A stretch of 64,000 bases of DNA from Paracoccus sp. MA (GTDB taxonomy: Bacteria; Pseudomonadota; Alphaproteobacteria; Rhodobacterales; Rhodobacteraceae), in contig NZ_CP087597.1 of the NCBI RefSeq assembly GCF_020990385.1, positions 705,001-769,000 of the forward strand, given 5' to 3'. A program made the position numbers and the translations under genes. The notes below the pieces were generated by a model. The model ran no database searches and was not told the origin of the DNA. It saw nothing but the letters and a program-made list of their open reading frames with translations. Below, piece by piece: positions 1-7,618 of the stretch. Within the stretch, counting starts at the first letter, position 1. Each line of letters begins with the position of its first letter.

Positions 1-1848
1 GACATGGGCGCTGCCGTCCTCCTCGATGCGCAGCAGCCAGACCCGGTCCTGCGGCCCGGCGGCGCGGAAATCCTCCACCAGGTCCCAGCGGATGCGGTTG
101 ACCCGCACCTCGATCGCCGGGACCATGCCGCGCGCGTTGCGGGCCGAGACATGGGTCAGCGGCCCGGATTTCAGCCTGAAGCGCTGGAAGGTCCGGGTGG
201 CGTCGCCGTCGCCCAGCACCTCGGCCACCGTCTCGCCATGCGTGGCCAGCGCCACATTGGCCGAGAGGCGCACCGTGGCGCGGACATAGCGATGCGCCAG
301 CGGCTGGGTAAAGGTCAGCAGCGAATGGTCCCCGACGATCAGGTTCTGCGCCAGCACCCGGATCTCGGCCGCCGCGACGCCGGCCAGATCAGCGCGCTCG
401 CCGGTGATGGCCAGCACCTTGCCGGGCATCAGCTGCAGCTCGGGCGTCGCGATCTCGACCTGATCGGCGCCGAGCGCGCCCGCGGCCTGCCCGACCGGAT
501 CGGTGATCGGCAGGTCGGCCAGCGGCAGCGGCTCGGGCAGGGCATGGGCAATGCTGCCGCGGGTGGTGAAGCCCGACAGCGCGATCAGCGTGCCGTCCGG
601 CGCCAGCCCCTTGTCGTCGACCTCCAGCCGCGTGACCTTGGCCGCAAGGCCGTAGGCCTCGACGCCCTGGGTCTCGGCGGCATGGATGCGCAGCCAGGCC
701 TCGTTCGCGGCATTGCGGATCAGCAGGCCCTGGCCGGCGGTGATCTCGGGATAGTCGCGGTCGAGATAGAGAAAGGCGCGGTTGCCCGGCGGCGTGTCGC
801 CCACCTGGCCTGCGGTGGCGGTGACCGCCCCCGGCGCGCCGATCCCGGAATTCGCCGGCAGCAGCTTGACCGCGGCGGTATTGCCGAAGAACCCGGCGCG
901 GATGCGCAGCATTGCCGGGCGGATCGGCCCCTCGGCCCGGAAATCCGAGGCCTGCACCGCCTGCCGCATCTCGCGCGGGGTCAGGCTGTGGAAATTGCTG
1001 GCGCTGGCCAGCGTCGCCACCGACCAGCTGTGCCCGGCCAGCAGCGCCACCATGCTGCTGGTCGAGAAGGCCAGCCCCGGCATCCAGATGGCCTGCAGGA
1101 TCGGCTGGAAGCTGTAGGGCGGCTGACTGGCGGGATCGCTGCGCAGCGCCAGGATGCGCCGCCCGCCGATGCCGTCGCGCAGGCCCGAGACCCGGCGCAG
1201 GAACCCGGCCTGATCGCCCGACCCGGTGGCCACCGGCACCTCGCCCTGCATCAGCAGCAGCGGATCGCCAAGCGCCAGGCGCGGCGCGTCCGGCGCCAGC
1301 TGGATCTCCTCGGCGCCGGCGGCCAGGATCTGCGGCCAGGCCATCAGCGGCCGCATGGCGTTCCATTCGGCGCGCGCCAGCAGCGGCTCGACGGTCTCGA
1401 ACAGCTGCGGCAGCTCGCCGTCGCGCGGGATCGAGCGCACCTGCAGGCCCGGCGGATAGTCCAGCACCGCCTCGGGCGCGTCATGGGGCTCGGCCTCGAA
1501 GACCAGATGGCACGAGGCCGCCTTGGCCGGGGCAAGCTCGTAGCCGATCAGCCTGGCATGGGCGCGGACGCTTTCGCGCCGGGTCGCGGTGCGCAGATAG
1601 GCCTCGTTCGCCTGCCGCTCGGCATAGAAGGTCAGCGTGTCCAGCGTGGCCGCCCAGGCGTCCAGCAGGCCCAGGGTGAAGTCGTCCCGGTCGCGGCTGC
1701 GCAGCTCGGACAGGCCGGGGCGGTTGCCGTCCGCCAGCCCGCGGCGCAGCGCGGCCAGGAAGGTCGGATGCGTGCCGGCGCGGGCGCGCAGCGCCGGCAG
1801 GCCGGCACGGTTGGCGATCGGTTCCGGCGTGGGTTTGACGCTGCTCAT
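1..1848 (-). CDS. eCIS baseplate protein, Pvc12/Afp12-like (partial, runs off window)
   Basis: This is an open frame of 616 codons that starts at an ATG at 1848 and is still open at base 1, so the C-terminus is missing. The start overlaps the stop of the upstream baseplate gene as ATGA. The translation has the motif YAERQANEAYLRTATRR near residue 75 and HARLIGY at 97-103. The gpJ-like protein encoded just upstream carries a matching HARLVGY at 220-226, so the two are related baseplate components. Large baseplate proteins of this kind follow gpJ/Pvc11 in eCIS loci, and by position this is the Pvc12/Afp12 equivalent, expected to help form the wedge around the spike. The opposite strand is also open over this stretch, but only this frame fits the operon. 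The family call is good; the exact role is inferred. Confidence 0.8.
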   Translation of the reverse strand, partial: MSSVKPTPEPIANRAGLPALRARAGTHPTFLAALRRGLADGNRPGLSELRSRDRDDFTLGLLDAWAATLDTLTFYAERQANEAYLRTATRRESVRAHARLIGYELAPAKAASCHLVFEAEPHDAPEAVLDYPPGLQVRSIPRDGELPQLFETVEPLLARAEWNAMRPLMAWPQILAAGAEEIQLAPDAPRLALGDPLLLMQGEVPVATGSGDQAGFLRRVSGLRDGIGGRRILALRSDPASQPPYSFQPILQAIWMPGLAFSTSSMVALLAGHSWSVATLASASNFHSLTPREMRQAVQASDFRAEGPIRPAMLRIRAGFFGNTAAVKLLPANSGIGAPGAVTATAGQVGDTPPGNRAFLYLDRDYPEITAGQGLLIRNAANEAWLRIHAAETQGVEAYGLAAKVTRLEVDDKGLAPDGTLIALSGFTTRGSIAHALPEPLPLADLPITDPVGQAAGALGADQVEIATPELQLMPGKVLAITGERADLAGVAAAEIRVLAQNLIVGDHSLLTFTQPLAHRYVRATVRLSANVALATHGETVAEVLGDGDATRTFQRFRLKSGPLTHVSARNARGMVPAIEVRVNRIRWDLVEDFRAAGPQDRVWLLRIEEDGSAHV

Positions 1849-4352
1849 CTGCCCCCCCTCGTCTCGATGGTCAGCCGTCCCTCGCCGGGGCGGTTCGGGT
1901 CGTTCGACAGCACCGGGATCTCGCGCGGGCCGAAATCCAGCACGCCCTCGGCGCTGGCATCGGGCTGGCCCGAGCGGCCGAAGGCGGTGACGCGCAGGTC
2001 GGCCACCCCCGGCACATCGAGCCCGGCGCGGTAGATATGGCTCAGATAGATGCGGCTGCCGAAGGTCACGTTGTCGGGATGGAAGAAGCCCGGCCGCCCG
2101 TCTTCGGCCAGCCCGGCGGAAAAGCGCGCGGCCAGCGCCTCGGCCACCTTGTCGGCAAAGGCGTCGGCTTCGGCGCAGGCGCGGATGGCGATGGTCAGCG
2201 GCACCAGGATCGGCGCGTCCACGGTCAGGTCGTGGCCCATCATCCGATAGGGCTCGAGATAGTCGAGCAGCATCTGCCGGAACGGCTGATCCACCGGCAG
2301 GCCGGCCACCCGGTCCACGGTCAGGAAGATCGCCGGCCAGCCGCCCAGCCAGCGCTTGCGGGCGGTGGCGCGCTGCACCTCGGGATGGGCGTCCAGCAGC
2401 GCCTCGTAATCGGCCAGCGTCACCGCGCGCCTTTGCAGGTGGAAGCCGACCGGCGCGCGCTGGCGCACTTCCGCCACGGTCTCGCGTTCCGCGCCACCGG
2501 CGGCGGGCAGCGGGTTTGTCGCGCCGGCGACATTGGCCGCCACCGCGCCCGAGGCCGCGACCCGCGCCAGCGCCCCGGCGCCGATATTGCCGGCGCGGCC
2601 ATGGCCGACGCGATAGCTGGCGGTGAAGCCGTCGCCGGGCCGCGGCGTCTTGCCGTTCAGGCTGGGCGAGGCGCCCTGCGGCTGGCCGAAGCGCAGCCGG
2701 GTGGTGCCGTCGGCCTCGACCTCGGGGACGAAGACCAGCGCATCGGGGGGCTGGCCCAGCAGGTCCGGCACCGGCAACCAGCGGTCGCTCTCGTCGGTCG
2801 AGCGCAGGGTGATCTGCGCCACCGCCCGTGCCGGATCGACCCGCAGCAGCTCGGCCGCCGGGGCCGCGCCGCCGTCCGGCGGCACCGCGAAGCTCAGGTC
2901 GCGGCGGGCAAGGCGCGGATGGAAGGGCCGCGGCCGGTCCAGCGCCGCCAGCGACTTCGGCTCGTCGGGCTGGCCGGGGGCGGGCGGCTCTTCGGGGTCG
3001 GTCAGGTCGGGGGCAAGGCCTAGCGGCTCGGCCAGCGGCTGGTCGGTCGCCGGGTCGGGCAGGGTCAGGCCGTGATCGGCCAGCACGATATTGCCAAGCG
3101 CCAGCGCCATCGGCTCGCCTTCGGTTGCGCCGTGGTCCAGATCGAAGCGTAGCGCGTCCGCGGCCCCCCAGCGAATGCGCCAGACCCGCAGCGGCTGCGC
3201 GGCACCGCCGCCGGGCGGCGGCAGCAGTTCCAGCGGATCGGTCAGCATCTCGGGCGGGGCGGTCAGCCGCACCGCCTGACGCGCGCCGGGATCGGCGTCG
3301 GACAGCCGCCGCGTCACCGGGTCGCGGTTTTGCACCAGCACCAGCAGGTCGCCCGCCGCCAGTTGCAGCGCCTGGTCCGGGTCGCGCAGGTCGCAGAAGG
3401 TGGCCCCCCGCGCCAGCACCGCCTGGGCATCGCCCCAATGATGCAGGGCGATGCGGTGATGGGCGGCGCGCAGGGCGGCGGGCGCCAGCGGCTCGAAGGC
3501 CACGGCGCCGGTCTCGACCGCCGCCTGCGCGGCGGCCAGCGGGATCACCGCCTCGCCGTCGCTGTCCGAGCGGGTCAGGAAGGCCACGCCCTGGTCGGGC
3601 AGGGTGAAATCCGTCACGCCCGGCGCCAGCCGCAGTTGCGCCAGCACCCGCGCGCTGGCGCCGTTATGCATCCGGTAGCCGACCAGCCGGGCATGGCGCG
3701 CGGCCGAGACCCGCAGCCGCGCCGTCTGCAGCGCGTATTCGGTGCCGACATGGTCCAGCCGGTAGCTGAGCGCGTCGCCGATAAAGGCCAGCCATTCGAC
3801 CAGCGCCACGCCCAGGTCGGCCGGGTTGCGCTCGGTCCAGTCCGGCACGCTGACCGCCATGCGGTCCAGCATCAGCCGGCGATAACTGTCATAGTCGCGC
3901 GCCAGGTAATCGATCTGCGGCGGCTCGGCCGGCCGCTCGGGGGCGGGGGGCGGCGCGGCGCAATCGCCGGTGTCGCAATGCAGCCGGAAGGCGAAGCGGA
4001 TCTCGCGCAGGATCGGGTCCCAGCCCGGCAGCCCGTCGCGGATGCGCAGCCGGTAGGTCGAGAAATCGCCCGCCCGGTTCACCCGCAGCCGCAGCTCGCG
4101 CCCCGACGCCTCGGCACTGATGACACTGACGCCGCGGATGCGGTCGCCGCCCTCGACCAGCAGGTCCGAGGGCCGCAGCGCCGGCGCGGTCGGCCGTCCG
4201 TTCGGCTGGCCGGGCAGCGGATGGACGAAGCGCAGCACCAGCCGGGTCATGTCGCCGGCATCGACCTCGATCCCGGCGATGCCGTTCACCCGCGCGGCCG
4301 AAGCGGCGAGCCTTTCGCGCCTTTCGTCCAGGAAGCTTTCCGAGCGTGCCAT
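1845..4352 (-). CDS. eCIS baseplate assembly protein, gpJ/Pvc11-like
   Basis: This 835-residue protein is the likely Pvc11/Afp11 equivalent, related to phage gpJ and T4 gp6 baseplate wedge proteins that form the ring linking spike and sheath. The N-terminal 130 residues look like a beta-rich appendage. After a proline-rich hinge near 134-146 comes a region with YLARDYDSYRRLMLDRM (149-165), then NPADLGVALVEWLAFIGD and HARLVGY (220-226), typical of the putative baseplate assembly family. The C-terminal third has VTLADYEALLDAHPEVQRA and later segments like gpJ. The ATG at 4352 sits 3 bases after the TAG of the gp25 gene, and the stop overlaps the next gene as ATGA. It should act in the assembled particle, not at a membrane. 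Confidence 0.88.
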   Translation of the reverse strand: MARSESFLDERRERLAASAARVNGIAGIEVDAGDMTRLVLRFVHPLPGQPNGRPTAPALRPSDLLVEGGDRIRGVSVISAEASGRELRLRVNRAGDFSTYRLRIRDGLPGWDPILREIRFAFRLHCDTGDCAAPPPAPERPAEPPQIDYLARDYDSYRRLMLDRMAVSVPDWTERNPADLGVALVEWLAFIGDALSYRLDHVGTEYALQTARLRVSAARHARLVGYRMHNGASARVLAQLRLAPGVTDFTLPDQGVAFLTRSDSDGEAVIPLAAAQAAVETGAVAFEPLAPAALRAAHHRIALHHWGDAQAVLARGATFCDLRDPDQALQLAAGDLLVLVQNRDPVTRRLSDADPGARQAVRLTAPPEMLTDPLELLPPPGGGAAQPLRVWRIRWGAADALRFDLDHGATEGEPMALALGNIVLADHGLTLPDPATDQPLAEPLGLAPDLTDPEEPPAPGQPDEPKSLAALDRPRPFHPRLARRDLSFAVPPDGGAAPAAELLRVDPARAVAQITLRSTDESDRWLPVPDLLGQPPDALVFVPEVEADGTTRLRFGQPQGASPSLNGKTPRPGDGFTASYRVGHGRAGNIGAGALARVAASGAVAANVAGATNPLPAAGGAERETVAEVRQRAPVGFHLQRRAVTLADYEALLDAHPEVQRATARKRWLGGWPAIFLTVDRVAGLPVDQPFRQMLLDYLEPYRMMGHDLTVDAPILVPLTIAIRACAEADAFADKVAEALAARFSAGLAEDGRPGFFHPDNVTFGSRIYLSHIYRAGLDVPGVADLRVTAFGRSGQPDASAEGVLDFGPREIPVLSNDPNRPGEGRLTIETRGGR

Positions 4353-4355
4353 GGC

Positions 4356-4718
4356 CTAGACCTCGCGCGTGAAGGTGTCGCTGACCGTCTCGCCGGTGTC
4401 GCGCAGGACATAGGAGAGGGTGATCTCCAGCAGCCCCTCGTCGCGGCGCAGGCGCAGTTCCGAGACGGTCAGGATCTCGGACAGGTGTTTCTGGATCGCC
4501 GACTGGATCAGGAAATCGGCGGCGGTCTCCAGCGCCTGGTTGTTGGTGTCGAACAGCATCTCAAGCAGGCCCGAGCCGAAATCGGGCCGGTTCACCCGCT
4601 CGCCCGGGGCGGTGAACAAGACCGCCTCGATCAGGTCGCGGGCATGGCGGCGGGCGTCGCCGGTGGTGGCGGTGCGGCCGGTGCCGTCGATGCGGAAGGG
4701 GGCGGAAAGATCGGTCAT
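4356..4718 (-). CDS. eCIS baseplate protein, GPW/gp25 family (Pvc9-like)
   Basis: This 120-residue protein belongs to the GPW/gp25 family, the small wedge protein that starts sheath polymerisation in phage tails, T6SS (TssE) and eCIS (Pvc9). The diagnostic stretch is RVNRPDFGSGLLEMLFD, matching the family pattern of an arginine-rich turn followed by FGSGL. A conserved C-terminal beta hairpin (GLLEITLSYVLRDTGE) follows. I chose the ATG at 4718 because it overlaps the PAAR-like gene's stop as ATGA and gives the normal family length of about 120-150 residues. A longer open frame to about 5006 is overlap with the upstream gene. Downstream the gpJ-like gene begins after 3 bases. Confidence 0.9.
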   Translation of the reverse strand: MTDLSAPFRIDGTGRTATTGDARRHARDLIEAVLFTAPGERVNRPDFGSGLLEMLFDTNNQALETAADFLIQSAIQKHLSEILTVSELRLRRDEGLLEITLSYVLRDTGETVSDTFTREV

Positions 4719-5041
4719 TGTCCTGTCACCCTGACCTGCTGCGCCACGACCTGCGGCGGGCCGGCGGGTCCGGCCGCGCCGATGCAGATGCCGCCCGAGG
4801 AAGACAGCAGCGCCGGGCTGCCCTCGATCGTCACGCGGGTCGCGGGCGTGGTCCATTGCACCTGCGTGCAGGGCTTCGGCCCGTCCGGCGTCGAGAACGA
4901 GCAGCCCGCAATGGTCATCATATGCGCCACCGTCACCGCCGGCTGGCCGCCCAGCTGCACGCGGGTCGAGCTGGAGCCGGGCTGCGCCTGTCCGCCATGC
5001 GGGCACAGGATCGTCGCGCCCATGTGCAGAAGGTTGGTCAT
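4715..5041 (-). CDS. PAAR-like spike tip protein (DUF4280/Pvc10-like)
   Basis: This 108-residue protein is the probable tip of the spike. It opens with MTNLLHMGATILCPHGG, the start typical of PAAR-like proteins, and contains C13, H15, H40, C47 and C58, which could coordinate the metal at the apex of the cone. The serine- and glycine-rich C-terminal half fits the repeated PAAR turns. The start at 5041 shares one base with the stop of the OB-fold spike gene (TGATG). The order hub, OB spike, tip, gp25 is the usual eCIS order. In delivery systems the tip punctures the target and may carry a cargo domain; none is fused here. Assignment rests on motif, size and position. Confidence 0.85.
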   Translation of the reverse strand: MTNLLHMGATILCPHGGQAQPGSSSTRVQLGGQPAVTVAHMMTIAGCSFSTPDGPKPCTQVQWTTPATRVTIEGSPALLSSSGGICIGAAGPAGPPQVVAQQVRVTGQ

Positions 5042-5538
5042 CACGTCACCTCCAATGCGCCCGAGTTCACCGTGACCTTGGGCCCCGAAAGCTCGACCTT
5101 GGCGCCGCCCGAGCTTTCCAGCGTGATGCCCTGCGCAGTGATGGTGATGCGGTTGCCGGCGGTGGTCTCGATCACCAGCGGGGCCGAGGAATTCACCTCG
5201 TCCAGGGTGATCGTGGCGGCCTGGGTCTTGATGATCTTGACCATCGGCGTCTGGCCGGGGCATTCGCCCTCGCCCCAGAAGCAGCCGGACCAGATGGGGG
5301 CGTCGATATTGCCGCCCTCGAACTCGACCCAGATATTGGCGCCCACGGGCGGGATCAGGTAGAAGCCGACGCCCGAGCCGGCGAAGGGCACCGAGGGCAT
5401 GGCCCAGTTCAGCGTGTTGGTGCCGTAGACGGCCGGCACCTGCACCTGCAACCGGCCCTTTTGCAGCGGGTCGGTGTTGTTCGACACCGTGCCGCGATAC
5501 TTGCCGAAATAGCCGGCGCGCGTCGTCTGTTCGTTCAT
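5041..5538 (-). CDS. eCIS spike protein with gp5/gpV-type OB fold
   Basis: This 165-residue protein corresponds to the gp5/gpV spike part of a VgrG-like protein. The N-terminal half has GRLQVQVPAVYG and PPVGANIWVEFEGGNID, the classical OB-fold signature of phage baseplate assembly protein V. The C-terminal half has alternating short strands (ITLDEVNSSAPLVIETTAGN) like the beginning of the triple-stranded beta-prism. The ATG at 5538 overlaps the hub gene's stop as ATGA. An upstream in-frame ATG at 5601 lies inside the hub gene and is unlikely. In Photorhabdus PVC the hub and spike are fused in one Pvc8 polypeptide; here they are two coupled genes. Confidence 0.88.
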   Translation of the reverse strand: MNEQTTRAGYFGKYRGTVSNNTDPLQKGRLQVQVPAVYGTNTLNWAMPSVPFAGSGVGFYLIPPVGANIWVEFEGGNIDAPIWSGCFWGEGECPGQTPMVKIIKTQAATITLDEVNSSAPLVIETTAGNRITITAQGITLESSGGAKVELSGPKVTVNSGALEVT

Positions 5539-6677
5539 GGCAGCACCATGGGCACGGTGGTTCCCGTGCCCTCCCGGTTCAGGGTGAAGGATTGCGTCCA
5601 CGCGCCGCGCGAGATCTTGTGAATCACGCTTTGCACGTAATAAAGCCCGTCATTGTCCAGCCCCGCGCCGCGCAGCCCGACCAGCCCGCGCGGCGACAGG
5701 ATCGCGCCATAGCGCGCGGTATCCAGATCGCCCGTCACCTTGACCGTGTCGGTGGTGGCGTCGGATTGCGCCTGCGCCTCGCCCATGGCCTGCGCGGCGG
5801 ATGGCGCGCCTCCGGTCTGGAACAGGTTGGTCCGGACCGTGGCGCGATTGGAGATCGAGGGCTGCGCGGCCAGCGGCGGCCGCAGCGCCATGGTCGAGCG
5901 CACCGGCATGGTCTGGCCGGTGGCCGGGTCCTGCACCTGGCCCTGGACCTCGGCCGCCTCGCCCGCCGCGTTCTCGAAGCTCAGCCCCGAGACGTTGCTG
6001 TCCGGCCCCATGTCGGTGGTGATGGCGCGCTGCGGCAGGCCGATGCGCGGCGGCGGCCCCCAATAGCCAGTCGAGGTCAGCGGCACCGGGCCGGGGATGA
6101 TGGTGAAGATGCGGTCATGCGCCGCCGCCAGGTCCTTGAGATAGGCGAAATCGGTGCCGCGCTGCATCGGCACCCGCTCGGTCGGGTTCGGCCGGTCCAC
6201 CGTCATCGGCGGGATGACCATCGGCACGATGCCATATTGCATGTAGCGCAGCAGGATCATGCTGGCGATCTCGCCCGGGCCCTGGGCGGGGTGGGTGGTC
6301 TCGCGCTCCTCGCGGTCCATGACGAAGCTCAGGTCCTTGCCGCGCAGCTGCAGCCGCGCCGGGCCGGCCGATTGCGCCGGCTTGAACTCGGCCGTCTCGA
6401 CGATGCCGTCGATCAGCACCACCGGCATCAGGCCCATCACCGCCGTCAGCACGATACGCGATCCCGCCTTCAGCGCCGGTTCGGCCATGATCGGGAACAC
6501 CCCCGCCAGCGCCGGGGCGCGGATGGCGTCGAAAACCAGCTCGAAGCCCGAGACCTCGCGGTCCGAGATCGCCACCTCGGCCGAGACGAAGCGCTCCATC
6601 AGCTCGGCCGGCAGCGGCCGGGGCAGGCCCGTTCCGGCCAGCAGCGTCAGGCGGACCCCGATCAGCTCCTGCAGCAT
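5535..6677 (-). CDS. eCIS hub protein, gpD/gp27-like (N-terminal Pvc8 equivalent)
   Basis: This 380-residue protein resembles the phage late-control protein D/gp27 family, the hub that adapts six-fold tube symmetry to the three-fold spike. Recognisable parts are the early beta-barrel segment with GFELVFDAIR, an EIASMILLRYMQYGI helix near the middle, the typical GTDFAYLKDLAAAHDRIFTI helix, and the C-terminal YYVQSVIHKISRGAWTQSF, which is the usual end of such hubs. It lies between the LysM-like gene (1 base gap) and the OB-fold spike (ATGA overlap). An Ala/Gln-rich linker near residues 285-305 separates the hub body from the last barrel. Confidence 0.85.
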   Translation of the reverse strand: MLQELIGVRLTLLAGTGLPRPLPAELMERFVSAEVAISDREVSGFELVFDAIRAPALAGVFPIMAEPALKAGSRIVLTAVMGLMPVVLIDGIVETAEFKPAQSAGPARLQLRGKDLSFVMDREERETTHPAQGPGEIASMILLRYMQYGIVPMVIPPMTVDRPNPTERVPMQRGTDFAYLKDLAAAHDRIFTIIPGPVPLTSTGYWGPPPRIGLPQRAITTDMGPDSNVSGLSFENAAGEAAEVQGQVQDPATGQTMPVRSTMALRPPLAAQPSISNRATVRTNLFQTGGAPSAAQAMGEAQAQSDATTDTVKVTGDLDTARYGAILSPRGLVGLRGAGLDNDGLYYVQSVIHKISRGAWTQSFTLNREGTGTTVPMVLP

Positions 6678-6678
6678 G

Positions 6679-6966
6679 TCACGCCTCCCCCGGCTGGGTC
6701 AGGTTCAGGCGGCGGCCGGGGATGTCGGCCAGCGCCAGCGGCTCGGGGTCGGGATTGGCGTCCATCACCCGCCAGGACTGGCGCGCGTCGCCATAGGCGC
6801 GATGCGCCACCAGGTCCAGCCGGTCGCCATCCGCGACCGCGATGCGCGCGGCGATGCGCGGCGCGTCGGGGATGATGCGGCGGTCCAGATAGGCGATGTC
6901 GCGCCCCTGCGCATCGGTCAGGTGCAGGACGGCGGATTTGGCATAGCGGGAGTCGCGGTCGATCAT
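6679..6966 (-). CDS. small LysM-like/tail protein X-like baseplate protein
   Basis: This 95-residue protein has the pattern of LysM-type baseplate peptides (phage gpX and the C-terminus of Afp7/Pvc7): VADGDRLDLVAHRAYGD, then WRVMDAN, and a final IPGRRLNL. In the Photorhabdus and Serratia particles this module is fused to the end of the Pvc7/Afp7 tube-initiator protein. Here it is a separate gene 7 bases after the stop of the Pvc7-like gene, with an ATG at 6966. It probably sits in the inner baseplate, joining hub to tube. The LysM-like fold is inferred from the motif; peptidoglycan binding is not implied. Confidence 0.75.
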   Translation of the reverse strand: MIDRDSRYAKSAVLHLTDAQGRDIAYLDRRIIPDAPRIAARIAVADGDRLDLVAHRAYGDARQSWRVMDANPDPEPLALADIPGRRLNLTQPGEA

Positions 6967-6973
6967 GGCGCCC

Positions 6974-7618
6974 TCACATTATCTTCACGTCCGAGCCCAG
7001 AACCGAGCCCAGCGAGTTGATGCGCCCGACCATGGCCATGGTTTCCTTGACCAGCTGGTGGCTGAGGAACATGGCATAGCCGGGATGGCTGCTTTCCAGG
7101 TCCGAATAGCTGAGCACCGCCAGATCCATCGACACCTTGGCCCGGATCGGGTTCAGCCGGGGGTCATAGGCTTCCTCGGTGATCGACAGGGATTTCAGTC
7201 GCACCGGCAGGATGCGGGTCTTGCCCCAGATGAACACGGTGAAGGGGCCGCTGGCGGGCAGGATCTCGACCGTGCCCAGGCGCAGCAGCACCGCATTGGC
7301 GATGACGGTCGAGGCGGCGGGGTAAAGCAGCGTCTCCAGCTGCGCCAGGCGCGGATGCAGGCCAAGTTCCTCGGCCTCGCCCTTTTCCAGGTCGTCGCTG
7401 GCGTCCAGCACCGCCTCGACCTTGATGACCTCCTTCGGGGCGCCGGCCAGGCGGAAGCTGTCGGCGCCGCCCTCGCTTTCGGCGGCATTGGCCTCGATGG
7501 TCCGTTGCAGGCTTTCCGGGTTGATCTGGAAGGGGATCACCTCGGGCAGCGGCACCGGCGGGCGGAAGGCGACGATGGCGCCTTTCAGCAAGCGGGGCGA
7601 GCGGGAATAGCCGGACAT
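6974..7618 (-). CDS. eCIS inner tube/baseplate protein, Pvc7/Afp7-like
   Basis: This 214-residue protein matches the contractile injection system tube-protein domain found at the N-terminus of Pvc7/Afp7, which caps the tube at the baseplate. It begins with a short basic segment and VIPFQINPESLQRTIE, the family's FQxNPxSL motif. Later come TVFIWGKTRILPVRLKSLSI and the conserved EEAYDPRLNPIRAKVSMDL. The usual C-terminal LysM domain is absent and is supplied by the next gene. The ATG at 7618 directly abuts the stop of the 1691-residue gene at 7619, so translation is probably coupled. It is shorter than fused Pvc7 proteins, as expected for a split version. Confidence 0.88.
   Translation of the reverse strand: MSGYSRSPRLLKGAIVAFRPPVPLPEVIPFQINPESLQRTIEANAAESEGGADSFRLAGAPKEVIKVEAVLDASDDLEKGEAEELGLHPRLAQLETLLYPAASTVIANAVLLRLGTVEILPASGPFTVFIWGKTRILPVRLKSLSITEEAYDPRLNPIRAKVSMDLAVLSYSDLESSHPGYAMFLSHQLVKETMAMVGRINSLGSVLGSDVKIM

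Noticed and set aside
4..2034. Long plus-strand open frame over the start of the window
   Set aside because: It is antisense to the Pvc12-like frame on the minus strand and lacks any family motif or ribosome-binding site; high GC content keeps the opposite strand open.
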